Under the pieces are notes generated by a model. That model was not told the origin of the DNA, did no database searches, and saw nothing but the letters and a program-made list of their open reading frames with translations. This document shows positions 21,050-32,385 of a stretch of DNA of 64,000 bases, piece after piece. The stretch comes from Trileptium ribeirensis (taxonomy: Eukaryota; Nematoda; Enoplea; Enoplida; Thoracostomopsidae). Made by a program: the position numbers and the translations under genes. The stretch is taken from contig JASANE010000611.1 of assembly GCA_030248225.1 (NCBI GenBank), positions 1 through 64,000 of the forward strand, given 5' to 3'. Position 1 is the stretch's first letter. Every line of letters begins with the position of its first letter.

Positions 21050-21960
21050 ATGGCTCGAAGCAACTCGCTGTCTGTGTCGCCCAGTTGGTCAGTATGCGAC
21101 GGCTTGGTCGGTGAACGGGATCTTACTCTCCTCTGTCCGATCTGCTCTCGCTATGCTCATGCTCGCTGTTGCAACATTAGTGATGACCAATATCGACGTT
21201 TCGAAAAGGTTGGAGCGTTACCTTACATCAATCCTGTCTGCCATTCGTGTAAAGAGCGGTGCCGAACGCCTATACCACCCGCCGATGGAGCTTCTGCTCC
21301 CACCTACGACATGGTGCTCAAAGGTGTTATGGATGTTATCAGTCCGCAGATTGGAGAATTAGTTCGAAATGCCATGTCAAAAGGTATGTCATCAGTTTCT
21401 TGTTTTAATACTAACATTTCTGGGGATACTACCACATCGAGTAGCACACTACGCGCCGACGGTATTGCCATGAATACTAGATCCAAACGAGCATCGATCA
21501 CCTCGAGTGTTATTAATCCCACTTCTCTAAATCAACCGGGCGATCCTGAAAACGATGAGTCGGCAACATGGTCAAATGTAGTAAGTAAACGCCATCGCAA
21601 AGAGCGAGTGCGACTCACTGCCGGCACAGCTACGGAATGCACCCTGCAGGGTGTTGTCATCCACGAAGCTGTCCCGAAACCTGTTTTCCATGCCCGCAAT
21701 CTCCGATCAACTGTAACTAATCAAATGGTCAAAGATCATCTATCACAACACGGAATAACGGCAACGAATGTTTTTTCTTTCCTCAAGAGGCACATACCGG
21801 TGTCGCAAACGCTCGCATCACGGTCTACAAACCAGATGCTACCAAAATGTTCTATCCTTACATCTGGCCAACCGGTGTAACTATTCAGGATTGGCTCTTC
21901 AAGCCAAAGCCAACCACAAACGAAGTGGGGAACTCTGACCCTAACGCCGTTTGTGAAGAC
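21050..21960 (+). pseudogene. LINE ORF1 protein with PHD-like Cys cluster
   Basis: Residues 18-70 contain a Cys/His cluster (VCDGLVG, LLCPICSRYAHARCC, VCHSCKERC) like the PHD/zinc-finger ORF1 proteins of CR1/L2 LINEs. A variable linker follows. After a frameshift near 21775, the C-terminal part MFYPYIWPTGVTIQDWLFKP appears in another frame, including the 'WPxGV' motif of this ORF1 group. The start at 21050 is the first ATG in this frame. The product would bind nucleic acid in the retrotransposition complex; this copy is broken. Confidence 0.7.
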
Positions 21961-21979
21961 GCGTCAAAGTGACTGACAG

Positions 21980-23008
21980 CTGCGGTATGTAATGCTCAAT
22001 CTATCTAAATCTGACTCAATTTTTAATTTCATTATACGTAACACAATTGACATTTTCCTTCTTTGTGAGACGTGGTCTTCCAAAATGGACACGATTGCAA
22101 TTAAAGAATGTTGCCCAGCAAACTTTTCTTACCTAGAGCGCCCTCGTATCGGCCGTCGTGGAGGCGGCGTAGCCATTATCTATCGAGACTCGCTGATGTC
22201 TCATGAATTTCGACCACTTGAGCCGTTAACATTCGAGTACTGCTCACAACGCATTGTAACAAGTAAACTTACTGTTTTGCTAACCAACATCTATCGTCCA
22301 TCCAATGTTGTCAATGATTCTACTGAACGGAAAAATGCTTTTCTGGATGAACTTTCCAACCTCATGCAAGCGACAATATCACATGTTGATTGCATTTGTC
22401 TGTTCGTTGGTGACTTTAATGTGCACTTCAATGACAATTCGGATACTTTTGCTTCTTGTTTTGCCGATTTACTTTACACTAATAGTATGGTACAGTGTGT
22501 TTCTTCTCCTACTCATATTTCAGCTAACATTATTGATCGTGTTATCTCTTCGAATAATTTTTCACCCGTCTGTGCCGTTGTCGCTGGTATTTCGGACCAC
22601 GATATTGTACGTTTTTCTGCTCCTATATATGTTGTGAAATCTAACCCTCCAGTTACTATAAAGTTTCGAAATTGGAATCACATCGACAAAACTTCCTTTT
22701 GTGCAAGTGTTTCTTCAGTATTACCTACAGATAGATCAACTGTTGATGATGCTGTTCATCAATACTATAATGGTATGCAGCAGCTCGCGAATATGTATGC
22801 CCCTCTAACAACCAAAGTGGTCCGCAATCGACCCCAGTCTCTTTGGTTTGACAGTGAATGTAACAATGCAAAGAGAAATGTTCGCCGCCTTGAACGTTTA
22901 TGGCGCAGAGCTATTATTTCACCAACTGTATTTCAAAATGTTACTGAATGCCGTCATTTTACTTACGTGCTAAACGTCTTTATCAAAGACTTTGTCGACA
23001 GAAGGTAA
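21980..23008 (+). pseudogene. LINE ORF2 apurinic-type endonuclease domain
   Basis: The N-terminal VCNAQSI (21983) resembles the 'N-x-R/Q-S' start of the domain, then the frame shifts. The main frame contains FLLCETWSSKMD (catalytic Glu), GRRGGGVAIIYRD, CLFVGDFNVHFND (catalytic Asp/Asn) and ISDHDIVRF (the SDH motif). All catalytic residues are visible. The domain nicks target DNA to prime reverse transcription. It joins the RT region through another frameshift near 23008. Confidence 0.85.
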
Positions 23009-24751
23009 ATGCCTTTTGGCCTAAACAGTGCCGGCGCTAACAAGTGGCCGATCATAAACGCATTGATGCGCAAGAAATTGATTCTGTCGTTGGCCAACGT
23101 GCGGCATTCGGCTGCCGATTTTTCATCTTATTTTCACGGAAAAATTACTGATATAAGACTTTCTCTTAATGCACCACCTCCGACCGCCTTCGACATAAGT
23201 TCAGTTGTACCTTCGCTCCTTAATACTTTTGATCCCGCTACGGACGGTGAAGTTCTATCCATCGTACAGGGTCGGCCAAATAAGCAGTCTTCTCTCGATC
23301 CTATCCCCATGTCCATCATTAAAGACTGTGTTCATACTTTACTACCTGTTTTCACCAATATAATCAATTTATCGCTACAAAGCAGTACCTTGCCAGCTTG
23401 TGAAAAACTGTCTGCTGTAAAGCCTCTTTTGAAAAAACCGTCGTTAGATCCCAACAACCTGGTCAACTATCGTCCAATTTCCAATATTTCTATTTTGGCC
23501 AAGTTGATTGAACAATTTGTTGCACGTCGTATACAGAAGCATTTACTCATACATGAATTCTTGCCATCCGCGTTGTCCGCGTACAGACCGAATCACTCGA
23601 CTGAAACGGCTCTTTTGGGTCTACTAAGTGATTTCTGACGTGTTAAATATCTGACGATCTACAGCCGTTGTTGTTCTTGACTTATCCGCTGCTTTCGATA
23701 CTGTTGACCATGACCATCTACTGTCCCGTTTATACTCGTGTTTTAGAATTTCAGGTTCTTCTTTAGCCTGGTTTCAGAACTACCTGTACGGTCGTTTTCA
23801 GTATGTTGTTTTTAACGGCTCATCTTCTGAAAGTACAAACATAACATGTGGGGTCCCTCAAGGTAGTGTCCTCGGTCCATTGCTATTCAATATGTACGTT
23901 GCCCCATTGGCACGTCTCATTGATGAGGCCGGCTGCGGGTGCGCCATGTATGCTGATGATGTAGTTATCTACATCGGTTTCGATCTTTCTACTCAGACCC
24001 AACAACTTCTTCAATTAGATGAAACGATTTCGTCAGCAATTCATTGGCTACGTGAAAACATGCTCAAGGTCAATGCAGCCAAATCAGACTTTATGCTGAT
24101 AAGTAATTCCGAAATAGACCTCCAAACAATTACCATCGATGGACTTACTATCCACAGGTCTAGTTCTGTGAAGTTTCTGGGCGTCACAATTGATGAAAAT
24201 TTAACTTTAATCACATCCTTGATACCTGTCGCACGTCAATATGGCAGTTGACTGAAATCCGACGTATTCGAGGACGGCTTGACGCACCTACCGCCGAAAT
24301 GCTTGTGCGAGCCTTTGTAATATATCGTGTTGACTATTGCAACTCAATTTTTCATGGTTTACCGAGCGTGTCAATCAAACCGCTAATCGGACTATTGCAT
24401 GCCGCAGCCCGGGTTGTGACATTAACTCGACGGTTTGAACATATTACACCGGTGCTCCAAGATTTGCATTGGCTTCCTTTAAAGCAGCGTGTTCTTTTTA
24501 AAGTGCTCTGCATCACGTACAACTGTTTGACCAACAATGAACCTATGTACCTGGCGGACAAGCTCCAGTTTTGTTACAGTCAGCGGCTGTATGCTACGCG
24601 TCAGATGGTAATTCCGACACAATTATCAAGTTTTGAATGTTTCGCGCCGTCCAGCTGGAACAAACTTCCGGCGGCGATCCGAGCAACGGACAACGTCCTG
24701 ACTTTCAGAAAGCTGCTCAAAACACTACTCTTCAACGAAGCTTTCAACTAA
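23009..24751 (+). pseudogene. LINE ORF2 reverse transcriptase and C-terminus
   Basis: NYRPISNISILAKLIEQFVA, SAYRPNHSTETALLGLLSDF, LDLSAAFDTVDHDHLLSRL, GVPQGSVLGPLLFNMYV and CAMYADDVVIYIGF give RT blocks in order. The catalytic ADD is intact. The C-terminal segment RVDYCNSIFHGLPS, HITPVLQDLHWLPLKQRVL and SSWNKLPAAIR is typical of the L2/CR1 group. Frameshifts lie near 23638 and 24248. A minus-strand relative of this C-terminus lies at 61700-62300. Confidence 0.9.
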
Positions 24752-24821
24752 CTTCTCAATTATATCCGTTGTGCAGCACGCCTTCGTTTGGCAGTGATAC
24801 AGCAAGCTATACAACAACAAC

Positions 24822-24828
24822 AAATCAA
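24822..24828. repeat. LINE target-site duplication AAATCAA (right)
   Basis: It is the right-hand partner of 20440-20446, directly after the LINE tail. Confidence 0.7.
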
Positions 24829-25287
24829 AGAACCCAAAAACACCCAGTAGCGGCGGTGGATCAACAAGAATCCGATTCAGAACAATCGTTAATATTCGAA
24901 ATGGAAGTACAACTACAACCAAACCAAGAACGAAAGAGTAAACCATCCAAGCCAAAACGAGATAAAGAACTTACAACCGGTGGTGGCAAGTAAAAGAAAA
25001 GTAGCCAAAAGAAGGGTCAAACAAAAAGAGGTGTACCACAAGAAGAAACATCATCAACCAAAGATAGCGAAGAAGAACAAGTGGTTGAAACAACGAATGA
25101 AACATCAGAATAAGAGGTCCAACGTGATAAATGTTTCTTATGGTTCCACCAAACCTGTGTTGGACTAGAGGATGATCCCCAGGAAGCCCTATGGTACTGT
25201 GGTTCATGTATAAAAATTTACACGACCCAAGAAAAGATTTTACAAGGATTAAAACATGACCATGCGCATGGAGTCAGAACTGAGTAA
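24829..25287 (+). pseudogene. Element A C-terminal ORF with PHD-finger-like motif
   Basis: Downstream of the LINE, the pol frame resumes as RTQKHPVAAVDQQESDSEQS, then a Lys/Glu-rich linker with two TAA codons (near 24991 and 25111). It ends in CFLWFHQTCVGL and, 12 residues later, WYCGSC. The pattern C-x4-H-x2-C...W-x-C-x2-C is the second half of a PHD finger; the first Cys pair is not seen. The frame ends with TAA at 25285. In other LTR elements a C-terminal chromatin-reading domain follows integrase, but here no integrase precedes it. Confidence 0.55.
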
Positions 25288-25780
25288 CGGTTGTAGAATA
25301 AATAATTATATAGAATTTCTGAATAACCCTAAAACTAAAAACTGAAATTTTTTTCATGATAAATAGAAAATAATAGTAAAAATTAATGACTAATTTGTAT
25401 GATTGTAAAATAAATTATACAATGATTGTAAAGTATTATATTAACCTAGTATTTATAGGGAATTAAATAAATATGCCAAAATAAAATAAAATTAGTAATA
25501 ATTACTGTGGTGGTATTGCGACTGGGGTACGATCGGGTAAAAGGTAAATTCGCTACGAAACCGACAACGATCATCGAGACGACCGAGTGGAACGAAATAA
25601 CGAATCGATAAGTAATCCAGCTGAGCGAACGATTCCTGCAAAAACCACGACGAAAAATTCTCAAAGCGTTAGGAATTACTGAAACGAAATCAATTGATCA
25701 AAAGAATGGTTCTATGACGATGGAACTCAAACAACTTTGACTTAAATAACTGAACGGAAAGACGATCAAATCAATCGGTG
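25288..25780 (+). other. AT-rich non-coding part of element A
   Basis: No ORF with recognisable content is seen between the PHD-like segment and the repeat-rich frame. The sequence is very AT-rich to about 25500. Confidence 0.5.
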
Positions 25781-25799
25781 ATCAAAAATATATACAAAA

Positions 25800-26265
25800 C
25801 TGTGATCAATTCGAGTATCAAGCAGGCGATCTCCGGAAATACTAATAGCGGCAAAACCAAAACATATAATGGAGCAAGGCAACCCAAATATGGAAACGGT
25901 TCCAAAGAAGACGAAACGCAGGAGGTGCAACCTGAAGGGCCAGCAAGCCGTCCGAATGCAGTCCTTCAGGAGGCACAAATGCAAAAAGTGAATGCGTAAC
26001 ACGAACAGTAAGCACGAACTGATGAGCCAGTTAACCGTCCGGAAACAGTTCATCAGGGAGTACAACAGGATAAAGACGTGCAACTTGGAGAGCCAGCAAG
26101 CCGTCCGGATTCATTTCGCCAAGATGCACAAACCAAAGAACTAAATAGTAACAACGAACAAATAGAAGTTGATCCATAGCCGCAAGAAGAGACCAAACGG
26201 GTACAAGTAGTACAATTGGAGCAAAAATCAACAACAATGGAATAAATGAAGACGAGAAACAACGA
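25800..26265 (+). pseudogene. Degenerate repeat-coding ORF, unknown function
   Basis: A plus-strand frame with internal stops encodes about three units of a repeat. Examples are EGPASRPNAVLQEAQ, a middle unit EPVNRPETVHQGVQ, and EPASRPDSFRQDAQ. At DNA level the units share GAGCCAGCAAGCCGTCCG-like cores near 25940, 26025 and 26090. It lies where some Ty3/Gypsy elements carry a third ORF. I do not recognise a domain and do not assign one. Confidence 0.45.
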
Positions 26266-26939
26266 CGACGTAAATACGGGTAATTAACCACGAAACTGGT
26301 AAAATCAACCGATATATAACAATAAACCGGGGATATATATAACCGGTAACCAACAGCAGTATATATACCAAATGATACAACGAAAAAGTCAACGGCGATA
26401 CCAACAATGATCAATACCGACAACCAACGACAAAACAGGTGAACCCAAACAATATCGAAACCGGTAACCGATAAACAATGACAAAGATAGTTGACGACGA
26501 ACCGAAACCGGTAACAACGAAACCGGTACGTAATATCGAAGACCGAAAGAAGGAAACCGACGTGCCAGAAGAAGAACAACAATAAAATAAAACCAGAAAA
26601 ACCGGTAGTAAAATTGTAAAATATGAGGAATTTTTTGTTTGTTCTTATAACCTGCATATGTATATATGTCTAATCGAATTATTTTCAGGAAAAATTTTTA
26701 GTTGGGGGTGTTCCCAAATCCGAAGAACTCCCTTGGCAGAAAGAAGAAAGAAGAGAAGATAAAATGAGAGATGGAAATAACTGAATAAAGGTAAAATCGG
26801 GAAGGTACTGGGGGTCCGTAAATGAATGAAGAAGTGATTGGAAAGAAAAAGTATCAGTGGAAGACGTAATGTCGAGAGAATGGGGTAAATGACACGAAAG
26901 AAAGAAAAAGGGTCGGAATACAAAACCGGGAATAAACAA
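26266..26939. repeat. AACCGGTAAC-rich minisatellite, then purine-rich stretch
   Basis: ACCGGTAAC-type motifs recur irregularly from 26285 to 26610 (for example GAAACCGGTAAC). From 26700 to 26930 the strand is purine-rich (GAAAGAAGAAAGAAGAGAAG). A polypurine tract for element A might lie in this stretch but is not adjacent to the LTR. No gene is seen. Confidence 0.5.
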
Positions 26940-27044
26940 ATATGGTAGTGAGCTCAAGAGGCAAAGTTAAGGGCCTCGGCCGTGGTGTGTAGGGGTTCAC
27001 CACTCAAAACATCCTCCGCTAGCCTCTTAAGGGCACTGCCATAT
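26940..27044. mobile_element. 105-bp MITE-like palindrome near 3' LTR
   Basis: The ends are inverted repeats of about 23 bp: ATATGGTAGTGAGCTCAAGA at the left and CTTAAGGGCACTGCCATAT at the right, about four-fifths matching. It lies about 50 bp upstream of the second LTR of element A. No coding capacity. Confidence 0.5.
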
Positions 27045-27092
27045 TTAGTTTAGTAAAGCATCAGTGCAAGATGCTCAACCAACAAACCGGGA

Positions 27093-28594
27093 TGTAAGGG
27101 GTTGACTAGGCTACCAGGGGGTTTCTGGTCTAAACCTGTCCCAAATCCTCAAAGTTTCCCTAAACCGGAATGGATCATTTTTCACCTATTATATCCCTCC
27201 GTCCTTTCTACGTCAGTGGGTTTTTATTTTTTTTTACATATTTAATTTTCGTGCTAATTTGGATAATTAGCACTCGTTTCTGTTATTAGCTAACATGTGT
27301 TAGCTTCTTTCAGTTTAGTCTGAAGCGAGCTTCTGCAGAGTAAGGTGACCTAATTATGGCTCTAGCGGCTTCGACTACACGTATTTATTGTTATTTTCGC
27401 TACGCGTTTTGACTTCCTGGCTTTTCCGATTTTCGATGGAAGTAGTGTAATTGGATAATTTCCTAGTTTCAATTATTGGCTTATTTGGATTATCTAGCTA
27501 ACGCTCGGTGCTTTATTCGAATTTTACAACGAACGCTAATAATTCTTACTGGTCTGGATTTACTTTTTTGATTTTCGTTGGCGGTGTATTGCATGGTGGA
27601 TACGTAAGTGAATATTTGGCTGCGCATTTGGTTATGGTAATAGCAAAGAGTCTAACCCAACTTGACATTAATTAACGTTGAGCCAATACATATGTTCTAG
27701 TAATTTCCCAATTAAAATCTGAGAGAGCAAGAGCGTAACCCAACTATAACCGTATTGGAAATATCACGCGCCTAGCTTATACGTCCGGCAGCGGGAACGT
27801 TAACATTAGAAATTTAAATAGCGTATATAATTCTAAGGAACAGGTTAAGGTACTCAGATAAACGTGCGAGTCGATCCGTCGGGCGACTACGTACCAACCT
27901 CAAAAGACGAAAGCATAAGGAAGTATTAGGGTAAATCTAACGCAAAGGTTAAGTTACTCAAATAAACGTGCTGACATATCCGTCCGGCGGTCTCGTACAA
28001 CCCTCACAAGAGGGTGTAATTAATACATACCATAATCACAAGTCTTAGATAAATTATTTAGAATAATTGTGCGCTTAAACTTGCGACAGAGGAATCAGCA
28101 AGGCTCACTCAACAAAAAGCAAGGCGAAGCTCATGGAACTAAACCAAATTCTAACGGGATTTTTACAACTGAGTGACAAAATTCTTCGTACTCGACAAGT
28201 CTTAAGTGGCAGAAGTATTTAAAGTACAAAGGTATAGTTGATTCAAATAGTGGTGCGTTAAATAACTGGAACCGAACTGAAGTGTAATAAATATTGGCGT
28301 ATTATGCTAACCGTTGAATAAACATTCTAACTTCGGCTGTGTTGACTTTATATCGGAAACAAAGCCTGAGCTAATCGAAGTAGTCACGCCCCAACGCCAA
28401 ATAGAATAAGGCACGGGAAATAATGTAAACGCGCGCCAAGAAAATACATTATAATTCCCCACCGGCATACTACTGGCCACGCGTACGGACCACACATCTT
28501 CGAGTGAAGAATCCCGCCCCAATTAATAATCCGATAGCCTCCATAATAAATCTTAGTCCATCCCTGCCCCCACAAAGACCAAGAATCTATAACA
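27093..28594 (+). repeat. Second LTR of element A (1502 bp)
   Basis: It aligns with 13105-14799 from TGTAAGGGGTTGACTAGGC to AATCTATAACA, with some internal deletions. The sequence after it (28595 onward) is not flanking DNA. It is a second copy of the element's leader and gag start, so this LTR is shared by two tandem element units. Confidence 0.8.
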
Positions 28595-29121
28595 TGCTGA
28601 CCACGATGTCGTGTAAAAGTGGGGAACAATTATAAATAAAATAAGTTGGTCACTATTTTTACAAAAATTAATATCGACCCTGGCCCCAAATAAGGCATAA
28701 GCTAAAATAAAAACTTATTTATATATATATTGTAATAAAAATTATTAGTCCACATAATCGGTACGAATTAGGAAAGTCCATCCTAAAACCCAAAATAATA
28801 AAAATGCCACTCCAAAGAACGCCACCTGGAGTAAATGCCCAAAGATAATTGACAGTCAAACCAAAAAACACCGATAATGTAAACCAAGAAACGTCGAATA
28901 ATACAACGAAAGAACTCGAGGAAATTATGCTCGAGTTCGACCCCAATACCCTAGAGAACGTACACAGATACGTTTCAAGACGAAACAAGCATAGAACTAT
29001 TCCCAAATATAAGGGATTCGGAAAAAGATATCCGGGATACGTTGCAAAAGTTGCAACGTCAAAAAGAAAACAATTACAATTTATAGCGAGACACGCAACA
29101 TTAACAAAGAAATTACACCAA
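28595..29121 (+). pseudogene. Second copy of element A leader and gag start
   Basis: It is nearly identical to 14800-15324, including the candidate primer site and the gag opening MSNNTTKELEEIMLEFDPNT-equivalent at 28890 onward. It stops at TCACGCC (29122-29128), where the sequence jumps to the 3' part of an LTR. About 11.8 kb of interior is missing compared with the first copy. Confidence 0.8.
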
Positions 29122-29332
29122 TCACGCCCCAACGCCAAATAGAATAAGGCACGGGAAATAAAGTAAACGCGCGCCAAGAAAATACATTATAATTCCCCAT
29201 CGGCATACTACTGCCACGCGTACGGACCACACATCTTCTAATGAAGAATCCCGTCCCAATTTAATAATCCGATAGCCGCCATAATAAATCATAGTCCACC
29301 CGTACCCCCAACAAAGACCAAAACCTATAACA
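29122..29332 (+). repeat. Third, partial LTR of element A (3' end only)
   Basis: From CACGCCCCAACGCCAAATAG to CCTATAACA it matches 28385-28594. The junction falls in the 7-bp stretch TCACGCC, present in both the gag start (15325) and the LTR (28384). This fits a microhomology deletion. It is followed by the right GGCGG target duplication. Confidence 0.8.
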
Positions 29333-29337
29333 GGCGG
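29333..29337. repeat. Target-site duplication GGCGG (right)
   Basis: It matches 13100-13104 and closes the element A complex. Confidence 0.7.
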
Positions 29338-30985
29338 GCCAGGTGTGATTGGTGGAGAGGCTTATCGTGTCTGAATTTTAATTCTTTTATGGCTCTTATA
29401 TTTTTTGTTAGTTTAGAGTTATCTATTTCTGGCAGGAGTGTAGCTTTTTTGTAACGCAAAGAAGTGCGTATCGTTGCTTGTCTATCAACCGCTTTGGTGA
29501 TCGACTTATTGAAAAGAAAAACCTATATTCGGCTTCCTCAGCATTTTTCTAAAAGGAAAAACCTATACTCGTGTTCCCTATTCGGTATATCTTACTTAAG
29601 CGGTTGTTATGTTCGGAGCGCAAAGAAGGCGCGGTGTATAGGCTTGGTGGTTCATGAGTTGTGAACTTTTTAACCCTGAAAGCACCTAGTACTCGCGAGT
29701 GGCGGCACAAATAAGTAACCATGATCCAACTACTATTTACTTATATTGTGTTCCCAAGAAAATCGTAGGAAGTGGCAAATTATTTAGGGGGATAGAATAG
29801 TATCACAGTAGGTTTAGTGATATCTTAAAAATTTCGGCCCCAAGTCGAGTGAGATATTCCAGGGCGACAATACAGGTGGGATTCGAATTAATTCGTAGTA
29901 CTACCTGTGAAATTGGCAGCGTCCGTTGTCGGTGAATCAAGTAGTATTATTCCTGAGAAGACCGGGCGAGTAAAGGGTGTGGAAAAGGTAACCTCCTCGA
30001 GCTACCGTTAGATCCCACTTACGATTCTTGAACAGGCCTCCGTAGCGCAAGGATCTCCCCATACGAGTCCCCGTCCCGTAGGACATATGGAGTGAGAAAC
30101 TTCAACTGCATAGTAGTCGACCGCTACTGGACAGTTTTAATAACGTGGTTCGGCAGCCGTCCGGTGTCGGCCTTTTTGAAATAACTGGCATTAGTGTAAA
30201 TCTAAGGCGTAGGTTGAAGTACTTACATAATCGCATGGCGCACTAGCTGTCCGGTAGTGTATTGTGTCAACCCACAAGGGCTTAGCAAAGTAGTAGTAAG
30301 ATAAATCTTAACCACTATCGCTCAGGTATAACCCTTAAACACTAGTCGTTATACTCAAGTACTAGGCAGCTTTAACTTAACCTAAACCGTATTAAATAGG
30401 GATCGCCAAGTGTACTGAAATCGATAGCCGAATTGCGTGATGAGCAGGAGTCAGGCTGTGCGAGAGAGTCCGTTGGAGTACACGCGTGAGCTAAAAATAA
30501 TCTAGTTCTAAAGAATAGTACTGTTTTGGATACGAATGCGCAACTAATTGCTGTTGACAATTACCTAATCGGTCTTGAGTTAAAAATAATACGGTGCTAA
30601 AGAATAGTGCCGCGGCTTTTCACCACAAGCTAGAAGAACGGTATCACGATTTAATACGGTGATCGAAAAGTAGTGCCGTCAGCAAGTACGCGTGATAGTA
30701 TATACCAGTGATTAACATTTTATCACGTTGTAATAAATCTTTACGTGTCTGTTGCCAAATTATCTGGAACTCGAGCAATATAGCCAAGTAAGTATTACGC
30801 CGCATCACGAAATATAGGTCACGAGGACCGCTCACGAAAAGAAAGACGCGCGCCACCATTTAACGTCCCACCGACATTGTACTGGTCACACCTCGAACCG
30901 CACAATCTCTCGGTGACGAATCCCATCCCCTTTTTAAGTACCGATAGTCGATATAAGGAAAAATCCCCATCCAACCCCTACCCCC
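29338..30985. repeat. Right part of older LTR-like copy (B1)
   Basis: It continues the unit that begins at 12650. Blocks shared with the next copy (B2) include GCGCAAAGAAGTGCG, a segment ending in ACAGGTGGG (29870 and 31628), and the 3' block with CACCGACATTGTACTGG, TCGGTGACGAATCCC and ACCCCTACCCCCA. No ORF of note. The 3' block is homologous to that of the element A LTR. Confidence 0.6.
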
Positions 30986-32385
30986 AAGAAACAACACAAA
31001 ATAACAATTTTTGTTGTTTTGATTTGAAATAATTAGCATAATTTGTATTAATTATGTTAGTTAGCTAACCTGTTACAGCATGAATTTTGTCGTCCTTACC
31101 AGTATTGCGGAAGCGTTAGCACAGTGCGGTAGTAGCGTATATTCAGCGTTGTTTTAGTTTTATTTTTATCTGTTACACAGGCACCGGGTTACTTAGCTAC
31201 CACGCCGTGGTAGCCATTTGTATTAAGTTAGCAGATTCATAGTGTTTTCGGCTTGTGTTACGTATGTATTAGCTTGATCTTAAAGCGCCTTTTGTGGTTA
31301 TTTATGCGAGCGGCTTGTTACTTAGAAGGTTAATAGCGCAAAGAAGTGCGTGGTTGTATGCGGTTGTCGCCTAGCTCATGTTCAGCTTATTTATATCTGG
31401 AAAGTATAATCAAAAGAAGGAGTTTACAGTCGCTCCAAGCTGAACACTTAAGTATCTTAATCCTCTGTAGTATCTAAATCTAGTAATATTAGTTCCCGAT
31501 TAAAAATAGGTTCTACACTAAATAACTGGTAGCAATAATTGTGATACCGTATCAAGTATTATTAGTTAGTAATAGTTCACACTATCGGCCCAGAGTGTCG
31601 GGTGAGTAATTCCACTGCGAGTAGTAACAGGTGGGCTCAGTGGTTACTAGCGCGACTTGTTGGGTTGTCAGCCGACCGGGGGAAGCTCAGCAGAATGTAT
31701 TATTCTTGAATAGACCGGGGCGAGTAAGGGGTGTGGGTTCGGACCCCATCGACCATCGAGCTAACCCTTATCCCTCAAAACGCCACTTTGGTCAGCCGAC
31801 CGGGGACCAGAGACTTTAGAATATACCAGAATAGTAGTCGACCGCTAGTAACTAGTTTTTATAAAAGCGTAGTTCGTCAGTCGACCGATGGCGGCTACAT
31901 TAATATAACGGTAGTATGTAACTCGAAGTCCTAGGATGAGGTAATTAAATATAATCGTACAGGTATCGTCGGACCGGGGGCGCTTGTATAAACCTCACAA
32001 GAGGAGTACTTGAATCAGAAATAACCTAATTCCAAAGGCTAATAAACAATAGAAGAGAGCCATCTGCGTGGAGTATTGAGTATCCATACCGAAATTACCG
32101 GTGAAACGAGAGGTGGAACTAAACCTGGTGGTATTAAAGAATTAACTAGCTGAACCAAGGGTGAATATAGTTAATCACGCGCAACACTCATTTATCTTTG
32201 AAAAGAATAGGCACACGCAGCGAGAATACAGACCATTGTGTTCCCACCGGCGTTCTACTGGCCACAGCTCGAACGCTACACTATTCGGTGACGAATCCCG
32301 TCCCCTTTTAAATTCCGATAGCCGTCATAAAAATTCCCATTCAACCCCTACCTCCTTTGGAATCATAAAATATAACTCTACCCAA
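30986..32385. repeat. LTR-like copy B2, 5'-truncated
   Basis: It begins within the TTAGCATAATT...TTAGCTAAC segment (equivalent to 13260 in the element A LTR), so the first 150 bp or so is missing. It ends with the common 3' block TTCTACTGGCCACAGC, TTCGGTGACGAATCCCGTCC and CAACCCCTACC. It contains several PuTCGACCG/CAGCCGACCGG motifs between 31665 and 31880. No gag or pol lies between B1 and B2. Confidence 0.55.

Larger units (their letters stand above)
20447..24821 (+). mobile_element. L2/CR1-group LINE, near full length, inactive
   Basis: The order is 5' UTR (holding a SINE), ORF1 with a PHD-like Cys cluster, and ORF2 with apurinic-type endonuclease and RT. A short 3' tail follows, GGCAGTGATACAGCAAGCTA then TACAACAAC, like the 'GCGCTATAyAAAT' tails of L2-type LINEs. 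A 7-bp duplication AAATCAA flanks it. Both ORFs have frameshifts. It inserted into the pol gene of element A in sense orientation. Confidence 0.85.
13105..29332 (+). mobile_element. Ty3/Gypsy element A, nested, tandem-LTR form
   Basis: The order is 5' LTR (13105-14799), leader, Gln/Asn-rich gag, CCHC, protease, RT, RNase H, a Lys/Glu-rich linker with an inserted LINE, PHD-like motif, repeat-rich 3' region, LTR (27093-28594), a second copy of the leader and gag start (28595-29121), and an LTR 3' fragment (29122-29332). The LTRs begin TGTAAGGGG and end TATAACA. GGCGG duplications flank the complex. All coding parts carry stops or frameshifts. No integrase is recognised anywhere in the interior. 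The lineage within Ty3/Gypsy is not clear to me. Confidence 0.8.

Noticed and set aside
26031..26957. Minus-strand frames up to 208 codons with Phe/Leu-rich text
   Set aside because: They are the complement of the A-rich, ACCGGTAAC-repeat and purine-rich tracts of element A; no domain or start context supports them.
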